From NCBI GenBank assembly GCA_946409545.1, contig CAMJWT010000005.1, positions 21,329-85,328 of the forward strand: a stretch of 64,000 nucleotides of DNA. The letters run 5' to 3'. Positions 17,886-27,089 of this stretch are shown here, piece by piece. The position numbers and the translations under genes were made by a program. Source of the DNA: RUG12783 sp946409545 (lineage in GTDB: Bacteria; Bacillota_I; Bacilli_A; RF39; UBA660). Numbering within the stretch: the stretch's first letter is position 1; every line of letters starts with the position of its first letter. Below the pieces are notes generated by a model that was given only the letters and a program-made list of their open reading frames with translations, was not told where the DNA came from and did not search any database.

Positions 17886-19193
17886 CTATTTTTTCAATTC
17901 ATTTACTCTTCGTAGAATCTCTTTAAAGTTTTTTTCTTGACCAATCTCTGTTGGATGATAATAATGTTTATTCTTTAATGGTTCAGGCATACATTCCATT
18001 TTGGCAATATGATTTTCAAAATTATGAGCATATTTATATCCTTTACCATTTCCCATTTCTTCATCAAGTTTGGTAACCGCGTTACGTAGGTGCATTGGTA
18101 CCTTTACATCCATTGTTTTCTTAGCGTCCCCACTTGCTTCACCATAAGCAACTTCCAATGAATTACTCTTTGGACAAAGAGATAAATAAGTAACACATTG
18201 CGTTAAGATAACATTACACTCAGGAACTCCGATATAATGACATGCATCATAACATGCTACTGCTTGTAATAGTGCATTAGGGTTAGCTAGTCCTACATCT
18301 TCAGATGAAAAACGAATAAGTCTTCTTGCGATATAAAGTGGATCCTCACCTGACTCTAACATACGAGACATATAATAAATAGCAGCATCGGGATCACTAT
18401 TTCGCATCGATTTATGAAGAGCGGAAATTAAATTATAATGCTCTTCCCCATTTTTATCATATAAAAATACTTTATTATCTAAAATTTTATTAATATTTTT
18501 ATCATTAATTGTCTTCTTACCTTTTTCAATTGGTGTTAAGTTAATAACATTTTCTAAGGTATTTAATGCGCCTCTTGCGTCACCCGAAGAATTACTAGCA
18601 ATTAGTTTTAGTACACTATCTGTTACTTTAACATTTTTATAATCTTCATTTTTCTTTAAAGCTCGTTTTAGTATACCAACTAAATCATCAATTGTTAAAC
18701 TATGAAGAGCATAAACTTTACAACGCGATAACAAAGCGGAATTAACTTCAAAAGAAGGATTCTCAGTTGTTGCCCCAATTAAAATTATTAAACCACTTTC
18801 AACATGAGGTAAGAAAGCATCTTGTTGAGCTTTATTAAACCTATGAATTTCATCTACAAAAACAATTGTTTTACGATTATTAAATTGATTAAGACGTGCT
18901 GTTTCCACAATCTTTTTAATATCATTAACACCACTAGTTACCGCACTAACTTCATAAAAAGCAGAACTAGTTTCATGAGCAATAATCTTAGCTAATGTTG
19001 TTTTACCAACACCTGGAGGTCCAAAGAAAATCATTGATGTAATACTATCACTTTCAATCATTTTTCTAATTGCAGAATTCTCACCAACCACATCTTCTTG
19101 CCCAAAAAATTCATCCAAAGTTTGTGGTCTCATTTTATAAGCAAGTGGTTTAAAATCATATTTTTCTTCAGTTACATCAAATAAAGTATTCAT
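17886..19193 (-). CDS. rarA: Replication-associated recombination protein A (RarA/MgsA AAA ATPase)
   Basis: 435 residues from ATG 19191-19193, which follows GGAGGGTGT; a longer reading to 19241 lacks a ribosome site. Motifs: RPQTLDEFFGQEDVVG, Walker A GPPGVGKTT, Walker B FVDEIHRFNKAQQDAFLP, sensor GATTENPSFEVNSALLSRC, then the C-terminal tetramerisation domain (SDPDAAIYYMSRMLESGEDPLYIARRL). RarA acts at stalled replication forks, related to clamp-loader ATPases. It is read just after the RtcB gene but is separated from it by a terminator and has a plausible promoter of its own. Confidence 0.95.
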   Translation of the reverse strand: MNTLFDVTEEKYDFKPLAYKMRPQTLDEFFGQEDVVGENSAIRKMIESDSITSMIFFGPPGVGKTTLAKIIAHETSSAFYEVSAVTSGVNDIKKIVETARLNQFNNRKTIVFVDEIHRFNKAQQDAFLPHVESGLIILIGATTENPSFEVNSALLSRCKVYALHSLTIDDLVGILKRALKKNEDYKNVKVTDSVLKLIASNSSGDARGALNTLENVINLTPIEKGKKTINDKNINKILDNKVFLYDKNGEEHYNLISALHKSMRNSDPDAAIYYMSRMLESGEDPLYIARRLIRFSSEDVGLANPNALLQAVACYDACHYIGVPECNVILTQCVTYLSLCPKSNSLEVAYGEASGDAKKTMDVKVPMHLRNAVTKLDEEMGNGKGYKYAHNFENHIAKMECMPEPLKNKHYYHPTEIGQEKNFKEILRRVNELKK

Positions 19194-19211
19194 ACACCCT
19201 CCGTTTCTTAT

Positions 19212-19240
19212 ATTATAACAAAAAATAGATATTATTTGCA
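19212..19240 (-). promoter_or_regulatory. Candidate sigma-A promoter for rarA
   Basis: A perfect -10 TATAAT (complement of 19212-19217) has a weak -35 TGCAAA (19235-19240) at 17-base spacing. It overlaps the terminator of the preceding operon. Confidence 0.45.
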
Positions 19241-19252
19241 TAATATCTATTT
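19219..19252 (-). terminator. Terminator closing the toxin-immunity-RtcB operon
   Basis: The long hairpin ATAGATATTAT/ATAATATCTAT with a TTTTTTG tail on the minus strand overlaps the stop codon of the RtcB gene (19247). Confidence 0.75.
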
Positions 19253-20479
19253 CATTTTACTAATCCCTTTATCTTTTTCAAAAGGCATTTCTGCTGCCTT
19301 AAAATTATATACAGGTTTAATTATTCTTTCAACTTCTACAGTTGGTATTATATAACTTCTTATTTCTTCTAAACTTTTATAGGCAAATGGAGATTCGTCA
19401 ATAGTATCTTCATTTACTGATGAAGTATATATACCTCTCATCGATTCTTGATAATCTAGAAGATTGATGCGTTCTCGTGCTTGTGTTCGGGACATTATTC
19501 TTCCAGCCCCATGTGGAGCGGAGTAATTCCAATCAGGATTTCCTTTACCAACACCAATTATACAACCATCTCTCATATTAATAGGAATAATTACTCTTTC
19601 ACCTTCACGAGCTGATATTGCTCCTTTTCTAACAATGTTATCAGAAAATGAAATATAATTGTGAACTGATTCAAAATAATTATCTAATTTCCACCCCATA
19701 TGCTCAGCAATTCTTTTTGCAATCGTAAATCTATTTATAATTGCAAATTCCTGACATATCATCATATCATGTAAATAAGATTCTCGATACTTACCATCTA
19801 AATAAGATAAATTTTGTGGAATGTCATTTAAATATTCTCTATATTCTGAAATCAATTGTTCTAATTGTGACTGAATCTCGTTTCCTTTTCCTAATTCTTT
19901 ACATCTTTTGATTATTTCAACTCTTTTTATACGATACTCATTATATTTTTTTACACGAATTTGATTTGCAATGCCTTGATAATAATTGGCAACTTGTGTA
20001 CCTAAATTTCTAGAGCCTGTATGAATTATCAAATATTTTTCACCATCTTCGCTCTCATCTATTTCGATAAAATGATTACCACCACCTAAAGATCCTAAAG
20101 ATTTTTCAAGCCAATCAATATTTTTCAACTGACTATAGCAAAATAATCTTTTTAAATCAAAATCTTTAATTTTAGAAGAATTTACTTCTAAACCACTAGG
20201 TATCTGAGTATTAATGAAATCGTCAAGTTTTTTATAATCAATATCAATTTTTCCTAAAGAAACACAAAGCATTCCACAACCAATATCAACACCAACTATA
20301 CTTGGAATAACTTTATCTCCTAAATCTCCAGTAAAACCAATTACGCTTCCTTTTCCAGCATGAACATCTGGCATAATTCTAATTTTACTATTTTTAAAAG
20401 CTTCTAATTTAGCTAATGTATCAATTTGTTTTCTTGCATCATCTTCAATATTATCAGTAAAAATTTTTATATTACTCAT
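19247..20479 (-). CDS. rtcB: RtcB-type RNA ligase, copy 1 (in the toxin operon)
   Basis: 410 residues. RtcB motifs in order: RIMPDVHAGKGSVIGFTG, GVDIGCGML (metal-binding Asp and Cys), LGGGNHFIEI (His), HTGSRNLG, SVHNYI, RKGAISAREGERVIIPINMRDG, and APHGAGRIMSR, whose His is the expected guanylylation site. RtcB joins a 2',3'-cyclic phosphate or 3'-phosphate RNA end to a 5'-OH end using GTP and Mn2+, reversing cleavage by many RNases. It is about 60-70 percent similar by eye to copy 2 at 25831. It starts 12 bases after the putative immunity gene and ends in a terminator, so it belongs to the toxin operon. Key residues look intact. Confidence 0.92.
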   Translation of the reverse strand: MSNIKIFTDNIEDDARKQIDTLAKLEAFKNSKIRIMPDVHAGKGSVIGFTGDLGDKVIPSIVGVDIGCGMLCVSLGKIDIDYKKLDDFINTQIPSGLEVNSSKIKDFDLKRLFCYSQLKNIDWLEKSLGSLGGGNHFIEIDESEDGEKYLIIHTGSRNLGTQVANYYQGIANQIRVKKYNEYRIKRVEIIKRCKELGKGNEIQSQLEQLISEYREYLNDIPQNLSYLDGKYRESYLHDMMICQEFAIINRFTIAKRIAEHMGWKLDNYFESVHNYISFSDNIVRKGAISAREGERVIIPINMRDGCIIGVGKGNPDWNYSAPHGAGRIMSRTQARERINLLDYQESMRGIYTSSVNEDTIDESPFAYKSLEEIRSYIIPTVEVERIIKPVYNFKAAEMPFEKDKGISKMK

Positions 20480-20491
20480 TGCATCACCAAA

Positions 20492-20866
20492 TTACATTCT
20501 AGTTTTACCGCCATAATAATCAATTAAGTGTTGCATTTCTGCTTTAACTTTATCATTCGCATATCCAAAGAAATATTCATGATCAATATCTTCATATGCT
20601 AAATTTTCAATGATAATACCTACTCCAAAATTAACAACAGTCTCATCTTCTGATGATAACATCTTACTTAATAATGATGCCATTCTTTTTGTAACATCAT
20701 CGTTTTTATTCTTTATTTCAGGAATTGCATATGGCAAAAATGTTAATATAGTAAATTCATAGGCATCACCATATACAGGTTGATTAACTACCAGTTCCTT
20801 ATATTCGTTCTCCAAATTAGGAAATTCATTTATGATTAATTTAAGTATTTCAGCATCATTTTGCAT
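20492..20866 (-). CDS. Small acidic helical protein, probable immunity protein
   Basis: 124 residues from ATG 20864-20866, with AAGGAG upstream (an ATG at 20884 would put the ribosome site inside the gene). The protein is acidic and predicted mainly helical (ILKLIINEFPNLENEYKELV, IIENLAYEDIDHEYFFGYANDKVKAEMQHLIDYYGG), resembling DUF7674-like immunity proteins; this family link is tentative. Its position directly after a giant WXG-linked toxin-like gene and before RtcB is the main reason for the immunity call. No membrane segment or signal is visible. Confidence 0.6.
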   Translation of the reverse strand: MQNDAEILKLIINEFPNLENEYKELVVNQPVYGDAYEFTILTFLPYAIPEIKNKNDDVTKRMASLLSKMLSSEDETVVNFGVGIIIENLAYEDIDHEYFFGYANDKVKAEMQHLIDYYGGKTRM

Positions 20867-20913
20867 TTTTATGTCTCCTTTCATTGAGTTTATGCATTAT
20901 TTTATATTCAATA

Positions 20914-23900
20914 TTATTTTGTTCGTACACTATCTAATTCGTTAAGAAGCCAATTAAGTACGTAAAGATCTCTTTCTGTATAGTGACCAACTCTAAGATT
21001 ATTAACTTTTCTATTTGGATCAAATGGTTGATATGTTCCACCTTTTGCTACCCTCTCTTGTTGTATTCGCTCCCAATTATCTCTATTTTTTTGCCATTGT
21101 TCATAGGCAGCCTTTCTTTTTTCAAAGAATTTATAACCATTATCTACTTTAGTCTGATGTGTTTTATTTGTTCCGTCAACACCTGATCCAGTAGTTCTTT
21201 CACTTCTTACAGCATCTGCAGAACCACCATCTCCATGATAATTATTGCCTTCTCTTCCACGATATAATTGATCTATTTGAGCTTTTAGCTCTGGATCATC
21301 AGTCATAGCTTTTAGCATTTCTCCAAGAACATTTACACTTTTTCCTTTTTGGGCTGCTACTTTGTAGAAAATTTCATTCATATAATCATCATATAAACCT
21401 GCGTCTTTTAATTTTTGTGCTATTTCTTTTGCATGTGGTTCATTAAGCTTTTCTAAAACAAAATTACGAGCTTTTCTCCATGCATCTTCTGCAGCTTCAG
21501 GTGTCATACCATTCTTTTGAGCTTCAGCAAGGAATGCGTCCTTTTGAGACTCAGAATAATTCCACATTGCTTCTGAATCACTTGGAGAAACACCGTCTTG
21601 TTTAGCTCTTAAATAGAATTGCTCTTCTTCAGTCAATTTAATATACATTTGACCTTCGTAATCATTTATATCACTTGCAGGGATAACAAAGATATTACCA
21701 TTAGCATCAACTTTTTGGTAATTATTGGTATTAGGATCATATAGAATATGTTCCCCTTCACCAAGTTTAATTCCCATTTTTCTTGCAGTTTCATCATCAA
21801 TATTGATTGGCATATCAGCTGAATGATTATATTGATAAGTTTGAACAGCTTGAACAAGTAAACTATTAGGATGTTTTTTACAATAATCTTCCCATATTTT
21901 TCCGCCAGCAGCTTTTAAAGCTAATACTTTTTTTCCTATGGATGAATCCCACATCTTTTGTTCAACATTTGCACAAAACTCTTGATAACTACTTCCTGTA
22001 ACCGCTATTGTAACACCATTTGCAATCGTTAACAATACTTTGTTTGTACCATTCATGATTGCTGCAGTAAATGCACCTTGAATAGCAGCTTCAAAACCTT
22101 GTTCAGTTAATTTACTTATATCAAATGGTTCACCAAGTATTACACTTCTTAGACCTCCATCTAAATATGTACCAAGTAAAGTTCTTACTGCTTGTTGTCC
22201 CATACCTTTTAAATATCCTTGAAGAGTATCAAGGGCTGCCGTGTTACCATTAAGTCCGGCGATACCACTTAAGCATCTATTTAATACAGCCGTCGATACA
22301 CCAGACAATGCTCCATATAAATATGCTCGAGCACTTGATGCTCCACTCTGCATAGCTGATTCAGTACTAGCACCAAACGCTGCTGCAGCTTGTAATATTG
22401 GACTCAATACTTTTCCAACTCCTGGAATAAAATATGCGAGGGTTGGAATAGCTTGTTGACCAACAGATGACATAATCTGATAATTTGCTTTTAATATCTC
22501 ACGATTTACTGGAGATAACCCTTTATTATATATATTTTCTTCACCTAATAAGGAAAGCATAAACATATTTCGATAATCTTCAGCGCTTCTAATACCATCT
22601 GCATCCCAAATATGACCTATATTGTTGAAAAAGCCTTCTATTCCGTCTTTAAAACCATCCCATCCAGATCTTAAGAATCCATCAATACCACCATATTCCA
22701 TAATTCTTAAAGCCGCTTCTTCATAACCTTTTCGTTGGTTAATCAAATCTTCCATGGCTTTTAAATAACCTTCAGCTTCAGAATTACGACCAGTTTCTTT
22801 GAACATTGTATAAAGAGCAAGTTCTTTTTGATCTAAATATTTTAATCTACCATCAGTTGTATTACTATAGTCTCTTACTAAATAATCAAGATATTCTTTT
22901 GTAGACATATCACCTTCAAAAGGCATTATCTTTTCATATTGCTTATAATTATATATAGTATTTGATAAACTTTGAATACTTTCTCTTAATTCTTTTTCAT
23001 TTTTCAAAAGATAAGAAGTAAGATCAGCAGCATTTAAATTTTTTACCTCTTCACTTAATGTATCTTCATTAAAGACCGTTACAGCTCTTGTTGTAGATAA
23101 CTGATTAAAAATTCTATTTTTTAAACAATTTATTGCACTTTCATTATTTTGAATATCGTCCCAGTAAGTTTTACCGTTACAATTCTTATAATACTCTTCT
23201 ATAAACTCTCGATCACTTGTTTGACATGATAAATATTCTTGCAAAAAAAGAGCTTCTGCACGATCAGCTGGAGCATATCCACCTGTCCCGCATGAAATGG
23301 GAATATCTCCCATTCCAGATTCTTTCCAACTTTGGCCAGAACTATATTTATACAACTTATTAAAAACGTCATTCTCAATTATGAAATCAAAAGTATCAGA
23401 CATTGCACTAAGGTCCATTACTTCATATTTATTACGAACAATACTATCACCGAGTCCAAGTCCATTTATAATTCCATATAATAAATTAGCAAAATCGGAA
23501 TTAAATAATAAATCATTATAACCGTATTTTTCTTCATATTCATTCTTTAATTGCTCTAATTGAGTTTCATAATCCTGTATTAAATTAGCTAAATAAATTT
23601 TTCTTTCTTCTAATGGTCTATCATAAAACTCTTTCGTTTCAGGATCCATATACGAATTAAGAGAAAATATTTCACCAATAATAGAATTAATAACGATTCC
23701 CAAATTATGATCAATATTCTCATATGCTTGTAATGAATAATCAACATTTGTCACAATATTTGTTAATAATTCACTTGTTTTGTCTATTCTTTCTGTCGGA
23801 TCAGTATTTGCTGCAACAACCGTATCATAATACGTCAATAATTCACCATCCAAAGCACTTGTCGTATATAATCCTTTTACACTTTCCATGCTAGTTAAGG

Positions 23901-24708
23901 AATTATCATGATATTCCATTACTCTATTGAATCTATCAACGTCTATATGAATTTTATAATTTTGACCAGTGGCATTTTGCAAACGATATGTCTCTTGACT
24001 TTTGGAAAATTCACTTAAACTTTTTCCTGAACTTAATTCTTCATTAATAGCAGCAATACCATCACCTAATGTTGCATCTTTGTCTAACTTTCTTAAAGTT
24101 TTCCCATTTATTTTTATTTCATATGTACCATCTTCATTTAAAACTATTTCAGCATCATATTCGTCTTCAGGAAGATATTGTTTTAAATAGTTTTCTAATA
24201 CTTTTTTATTCTCTTCATCAATTTTATCTGCTGCTGTATATGTTGGATTAGATTCTACTGATTTTTTTACTTCTTCACAAACTTTATCGCCTTTACCTTC
24301 TTCGTAATCAACAATATGTTTTTCACCATCAATAACAACCTCACATTTACCATCTCTAAAAGTTATTGATTCAACAGTCTTTCCAGTATCTTTTTCGATT
24401 TGGGCAATTATGGATTCTGCAGAATCAGTTGTTTCACCATATGTATGATTAACATAGTCATTAGAATTAGACCTTCTTAAACTTTGATCATATTCAGCAT
24501 TTCTTAATATTTCTTCTAACTCACCATATGTAGTACTGTTATCAACAATTGCTACAATTTTAATATCGTCTTCTACTCCATTTAAATATATATATGTTTT
24601 ATCCCCTTTTCTCTCATATATAAATTGAGAATTTCCATATACATTTATTGATGGATCATTAATATCAAATGCTTGATCTTCTTTTTCCTGTCCATAGTAA
24701 TTCGCCAT
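20914..24708 (-). CDS. Giant putative secreted polymorphic toxin (1264 aa), WXG-operon cargo
   Basis: 1264 residues, no signal peptide. An N-terminal beta/alpha region carries short repeats (YTCEV-like patterns, residues 1-250). A long helical middle (about 260-720) is followed by a hydrophobic helical stretch rich in Ala/Gly (about 755-830, containing IPTLAYFIPGVGKVLSPIL). The C-terminal ~450 residues end in a charged module (about 1180-1264; YKFFEKRKAAYEQWQKNRDNW, then VGHYTERDLYVLNWLLNEL). This layout is that of large toxins exported by type VII-like systems with WXG partners. I do not recognise the toxin domain; an RNase is inferred only from the RtcB neighbours. The start follows AAGGTGATATT. 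Confidence 0.6.
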   Translation of the reverse strand: MANYYGQEKEDQAFDINDPSINVYGNSQFIYERKGDKTYIYLNGVEDDIKIVAIVDNSTTYGELEEILRNAEYDQSLRRSNSNDYVNHTYGETTDSAESIIAQIEKDTGKTVESITFRDGKCEVVIDGEKHIVDYEEGKGDKVCEEVKKSVESNPTYTAADKIDEENKKVLENYLKQYLPEDEYDAEIVLNEDGTYEIKINGKTLRKLDKDATLGDGIAAINEELSSGKSLSEFSKSQETYRLQNATGQNYKIHIDVDRFNRVMEYHDNSLTSMESVKGLYTTSALDGELLTYYDTVVAANTDPTERIDKTSELLTNIVTNVDYSLQAYENIDHNLGIVINSIIGEIFSLNSYMDPETKEFYDRPLEERKIYLANLIQDYETQLEQLKNEYEEKYGYNDLLFNSDFANLLYGIINGLGLGDSIVRNKYEVMDLSAMSDTFDFIIENDVFNKLYKYSSGQSWKESGMGDIPISCGTGGYAPADRAEALFLQEYLSCQTSDREFIEEYYKNCNGKTYWDDIQNNESAINCLKNRIFNQLSTTRAVTVFNEDTLSEEVKNLNAADLTSYLLKNEKELRESIQSLSNTIYNYKQYEKIMPFEGDMSTKEYLDYLVRDYSNTTDGRLKYLDQKELALYTMFKETGRNSEAEGYLKAMEDLINQRKGYEEAALRIMEYGGIDGFLRSGWDGFKDGIEGFFNNIGHIWDADGIRSAEDYRNMFMLSLLGEENIYNKGLSPVNREILKANYQIMSSVGQQAIPTLAYFIPGVGKVLSPILQAAAAFGASTESAMQSGASSARAYLYGALSGVSTAVLNRCLSGIAGLNGNTAALDTLQGYLKGMGQQAVRTLLGTYLDGGLRSVILGEPFDISKLTEQGFEAAIQGAFTAAIMNGTNKVLLTIANGVTIAVTGSSYQEFCANVEQKMWDSSIGKKVLALKAAGGKIWEDYCKKHPNSLLVQAVQTYQYNHSADMPINIDDETARKMGIKLGEGEHILYDPNTNNYQKVDANGNIFVIPASDINDYEGQMYIKLTEEEQFYLRAKQDGVSPSDSEAMWNYSESQKDAFLAEAQKNGMTPEAAEDAWRKARNFVLEKLNEPHAKEIAQKLKDAGLYDDYMNEIFYKVAAQKGKSVNVLGEMLKAMTDDPELKAQIDQLYRGREGNNYHGDGGSADAVRSERTTGSGVDGTNKTHQTKVDNGYKFFEKRKAAYEQWQKNRDNWERIQQERVAKGGTYQPFDPNRKVNNLRVGHYTERDLYVLNWLLNELDSVRTK

Positions 24709-24720
24709 AATATCACCTTT

Positions 24721-25062
24721 TTATTCTATTTCTGAAGAATTATCAGTTGATTCATCTGTAGTCTCGGATTGAGCGGCAAGTCTACGTCTTTCTTCTTCCT
24801 CTATTCTTCTATCTATTTCTTCAGCTTTTGTACTAATTAAAGATTTATAATTTCCTAAATCAGATACTAGCGAATCAATTTCATCTTTTATTTCTTTATT
24901 GCCTACAATTACATTATATGTTAATAAATCGTGAACATTTTCAGGATCTAATCCTAATTCTCTATCAACATTATTTAAAGATGTCTTTGCTGTTTCTAAT
25001 TCACCTTCTACTTTACTAACACTACCACTATAACTAGCTGCTTCATTTACATATTTTCCCAT
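24721..25062 (-). CDS. Small coiled-coil WXG100-like partner protein
   Basis: 113 residues, helical, with heptad-like spacing (VSKVEGELETAKTSLNNVDRELGL and IDSLVSDLGNYKSLISTKAEEIDRRIEEEERRR) and an acidic Ser/Thr tail. It lacks a clear WxG turn but has the size and helical hairpin expected of a secretion chaperone or partner for the toxin encoded 12 bases downstream. The ATG at 25060-25062 follows TAGGAGACTAGT. The function is inferred from position. Confidence 0.6.
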   Translation of the reverse strand: MGKYVNEAASYSGSVSKVEGELETAKTSLNNVDRELGLDPENVHDLLTYNVIVGNKEIKDEIDSLVSDLGNYKSLISTKAEEIDRRIEEEERRRLAAQSETTDESTDNSSEIE

Positions 25063-25063
25063 A

Positions 25064-25360
25064 CTAGTCTCCTATTCCTACTCCACGTTTCATTTGATCG
25101 TTAGTTGTATAGTAAAGTTGATTTAATTGTTTTATTGTAGTTGCTAGATTTCCCATTGATGTACACGTTTTCTTTGATTCTATTAGATAATTTATCAACG
25201 ACTCTTTTAATACTTTTCCTGTTGGTGAATTATATTTTTTTTCTAAATCATCAGAAAGTAAAATTAAATAATCAAGCATCTCATCTAATTTTTTAGATTC
25301 ATCTTCAAGGTCTTTTGAAAATGTATCAATAGTCTCCGAGTTAATTACTGTATTATACAT
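25064..25360 (-). CDS. WXG100-like small helical protein
   Basis: 98 residues from ATG 25358-25360 (GGGGTGAA upstream), overlapping the preceding gene by eight bases. Predicted as two helices around an NSPTGKVLKESL turn (about residue 45), with LSDDLEKKY before and YLIESKKTCTSMGNLATTIKQL after. This is the helix-turn-helix shape of ESAT-6/WXG100-type T7SS substrates, although the classic WxG triplet is absent. It is the second of three such small genes ahead of the giant toxin gene. Confidence 0.6.
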   Translation of the reverse strand: MYNTVINSETIDTFSKDLEDESKKLDEMLDYLILLSDDLEKKYNSPTGKVLKESLINYLIESKKTCTSMGNLATTIKQLNQLYYTTNDQMKRGVGIGD

Positions 25361-25688
25361 CTTCAATTTCACCCCTTTTTCGCTTTTCATTTCTTATTTG
25401 TTCCAATATTTCTTCGAACGTTTTCTTAATATCTTCCATTCCATCAGTATAATCTCCTAATGCTTTATCAAAAAAACCAATATATAAATCAAGCATTCTA
25501 GGAATAACTGATAAATCATAAAGTTTATTACTAAATAAATCCAAAGCCGTAGTACTAGCAGTTCCTTCCCACTCTAATTTATCTTGTAATTTCGCAACAA
25601 CATCTAATTCATTTCTAAATTCTTCAACTCTATTTTTGAATTCCTCTTTATAGTCTCCAAAACTACTAAAGTCCATATGATATTGCAT
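25353..25688 (-). CDS. WXG100-superfamily protein
   Basis: 111 residues from ATG 25686-25688 (AGGTGAT seven bases upstream). The turn motif WEG occurs in KLEWEGTASTTALDLF, flanked by two long helices (YKEEFKNRVEEFRNELDVVAKLQDKL and PRMLDLYIGFFDKALGDYTDGMEDI), the classical WXG100 hairpin. Such proteins are exported by or guide cargo to type VII secretion systems. First gene of the toxin operon, 44 bases after a good sigma-A promoter. No EssC-type ATPase is in this window. Confidence 0.72.
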   Translation of the reverse strand: MQYHMDFSSFGDYKEEFKNRVEEFRNELDVVAKLQDKLEWEGTASTTALDLFSNKLYDLSVIPRMLDLYIGFFDKALGDYTDGMEDIKKTFEEILEQIRNEKRKRGEIEDV

Positions 25689-25731
25689 ATAATCACCTAC
25701 TTTACACTTCATTCTATACTTATCTAATCGT

Positions 25732-25760
25732 ATTATACAAAAAAATAATATTCATTTAAA
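25732..25760 (-). promoter_or_regulatory. Sigma-A promoter of the WXG/toxin/RtcB operon
   Basis: A perfect -10 TATAAT (complement of 25732-25737) and a -35 TTTAAA (25755-25760) are separated by 17 bases. The promoter lies between the RtcB copy 2 terminator and the first WXG100 gene. Confidence 0.65.
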
Positions 25761-25804
25761 GACAACAGATTACTTTTAACATTATTTAACATTTAATTTT
25801 ACAT

Positions 25805-25832
25805 AAAAAAAAAGGAATCATATTGATTCCTT
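25805..25832 (-). terminator. Terminator after RtcB copy 2
   Basis: The hairpin AAGGAATCA/TGATTCCTT followed by a run of nine T on the minus strand overlaps the end of the RtcB gene at 25831. Confidence 0.85.
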
Positions 25833-27069
25833 ATTTTGTTTTTGCAGAAACTTCTTCTTTATCATCAAATAATTGAACACCTGAAGCTTTAAAATTATAT
25901 ACAGGTTTTATAACACGTGTTACTTCAACCGTTGGTGTTATATGATATAAGATTTCTTCTAGTGATTTATAAACAAATGGTGCTTCATCAACTGTTTCTT
26001 CAGTAACAGATGTTGTATATATACCACTCATAGCTTCTCGATATTCTTCCATGTTAACGCGTTCTCTAGCTTCTTTTCTTGACATAATTCTTCCAGCTCC
26101 ATGAGGTGCTGAATAATTCCAATCAGGATTTCCTTTTCCTACACCAATAATACAACCATCACGCATATTAATTGGAATAATTACTCTTTCTCCTTCGCGA
26201 GCTGAAATGGATCCTTTTCTTACAATATTATCATCAAAAGAAATATAATTATGGACAGATTCAAAGTAATCATCTAATTTCCATCCCATATGTTCTGTAA
26301 TACGTTTAGCAATTGTGTATCGATTTAATACTGCAAATTCCTGACATATTTTCATATCATGTAAATATGCTTCACGATATTTTCCTTCTAAATAAGCAAA
26401 TTCAGATGGAACTCTTGGTTCAAAATTTTCATATTCTTTAGCAAGATCAGTAAGAGCTTTTTGAATCTCTTGTTCACGACCTTCTTCTTTATATTGTTTT
26501 ATCAATTGTTCTCTTCTTTCGCTAAATTCAAGGATACCATGATTACATATTTGATCAGCAAGATTTTGATAATATGCTGCAACTTGCGTTCCTAAGTTTC
26601 TAGATCCTGTATGAATTACTAAATATTTTTCTCCATCTTCAGCTTCATCAATTTCAATGAAGTGATTTCCTCCACCTAAAGATCCAATTGCATTCTCAAG
26701 TCTTCCTGTATCTTTTAATCTACTGTAACAATATAATCTTGTTAAATCAAAATCTACTATTTTTTGATCATTAACAGCAAGTCCATTAGGAATTGAACTA
26801 CTAATAAAATCATCTAATTTCTTATAATCAATATCAACTTTTCCTAATGATACACAAAGCATACCACAGCCAATATCACCACCAACGATATTAGGAATAA
26901 CTTTATCTCCTAAATCACCAGTAAAGCCAATAACACAACTTTTACCACTATGAACATCGGGCATTATTCTTACTTTACTATCACGAAAAGCATCTTGATC
27001 TAGCAATTCATCAATTTGCCTTCTCGCTTCATCTTCTATATTATCTGTAAATATTTTTAAATCACGCAT
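25831..27069 (-). CDS. rtcB: RtcB-type RNA ligase, copy 2
   Basis: 412 residues from ATG 27067-27069, with GGAG eight bases upstream. Same motif order as copy 1: RIMPDVHSGKSCVIGFTG, GGDIGCGML (Gly in place of Val), LGGGNHFIEI, HTGSRNLG, RKGSISAREGERVIIP, APHGAGRIMSR with the catalytic His. The two copies differ most in the helical insert (about 175-235) and the C-terminal tail. Copy 2 has its own terminator and lies just after a broken small gene, so it is probably expressed separately from the toxin operon. Role: RNA repair ligase using GTP and Mn2+. Confidence 0.92.
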   Translation of the reverse strand: MRDLKIFTDNIEDEARRQIDELLDQDAFRDSKVRIMPDVHSGKSCVIGFTGDLGDKVIPNIVGGDIGCGMLCVSLGKVDIDYKKLDDFISSSIPNGLAVNDQKIVDFDLTRLYCYSRLKDTGRLENAIGSLGGGNHFIEIDEAEDGEKYLVIHTGSRNLGTQVAAYYQNLADQICNHGILEFSERREQLIKQYKEEGREQEIQKALTDLAKEYENFEPRVPSEFAYLEGKYREAYLHDMKICQEFAVLNRYTIAKRITEHMGWKLDDYFESVHNYISFDDNIVRKGSISAREGERVIIPINMRDGCIIGVGKGNPDWNYSAPHGAGRIMSRKEARERVNMEEYREAMSGIYTTSVTEETVDEAPFVYKSLEEILYHITPTVEVTRVIKPVYNFKASGVQLFDDKEEVSAKTK

Positions 27070-27089
27070 CAAATCAACTCCGTTCTTAT

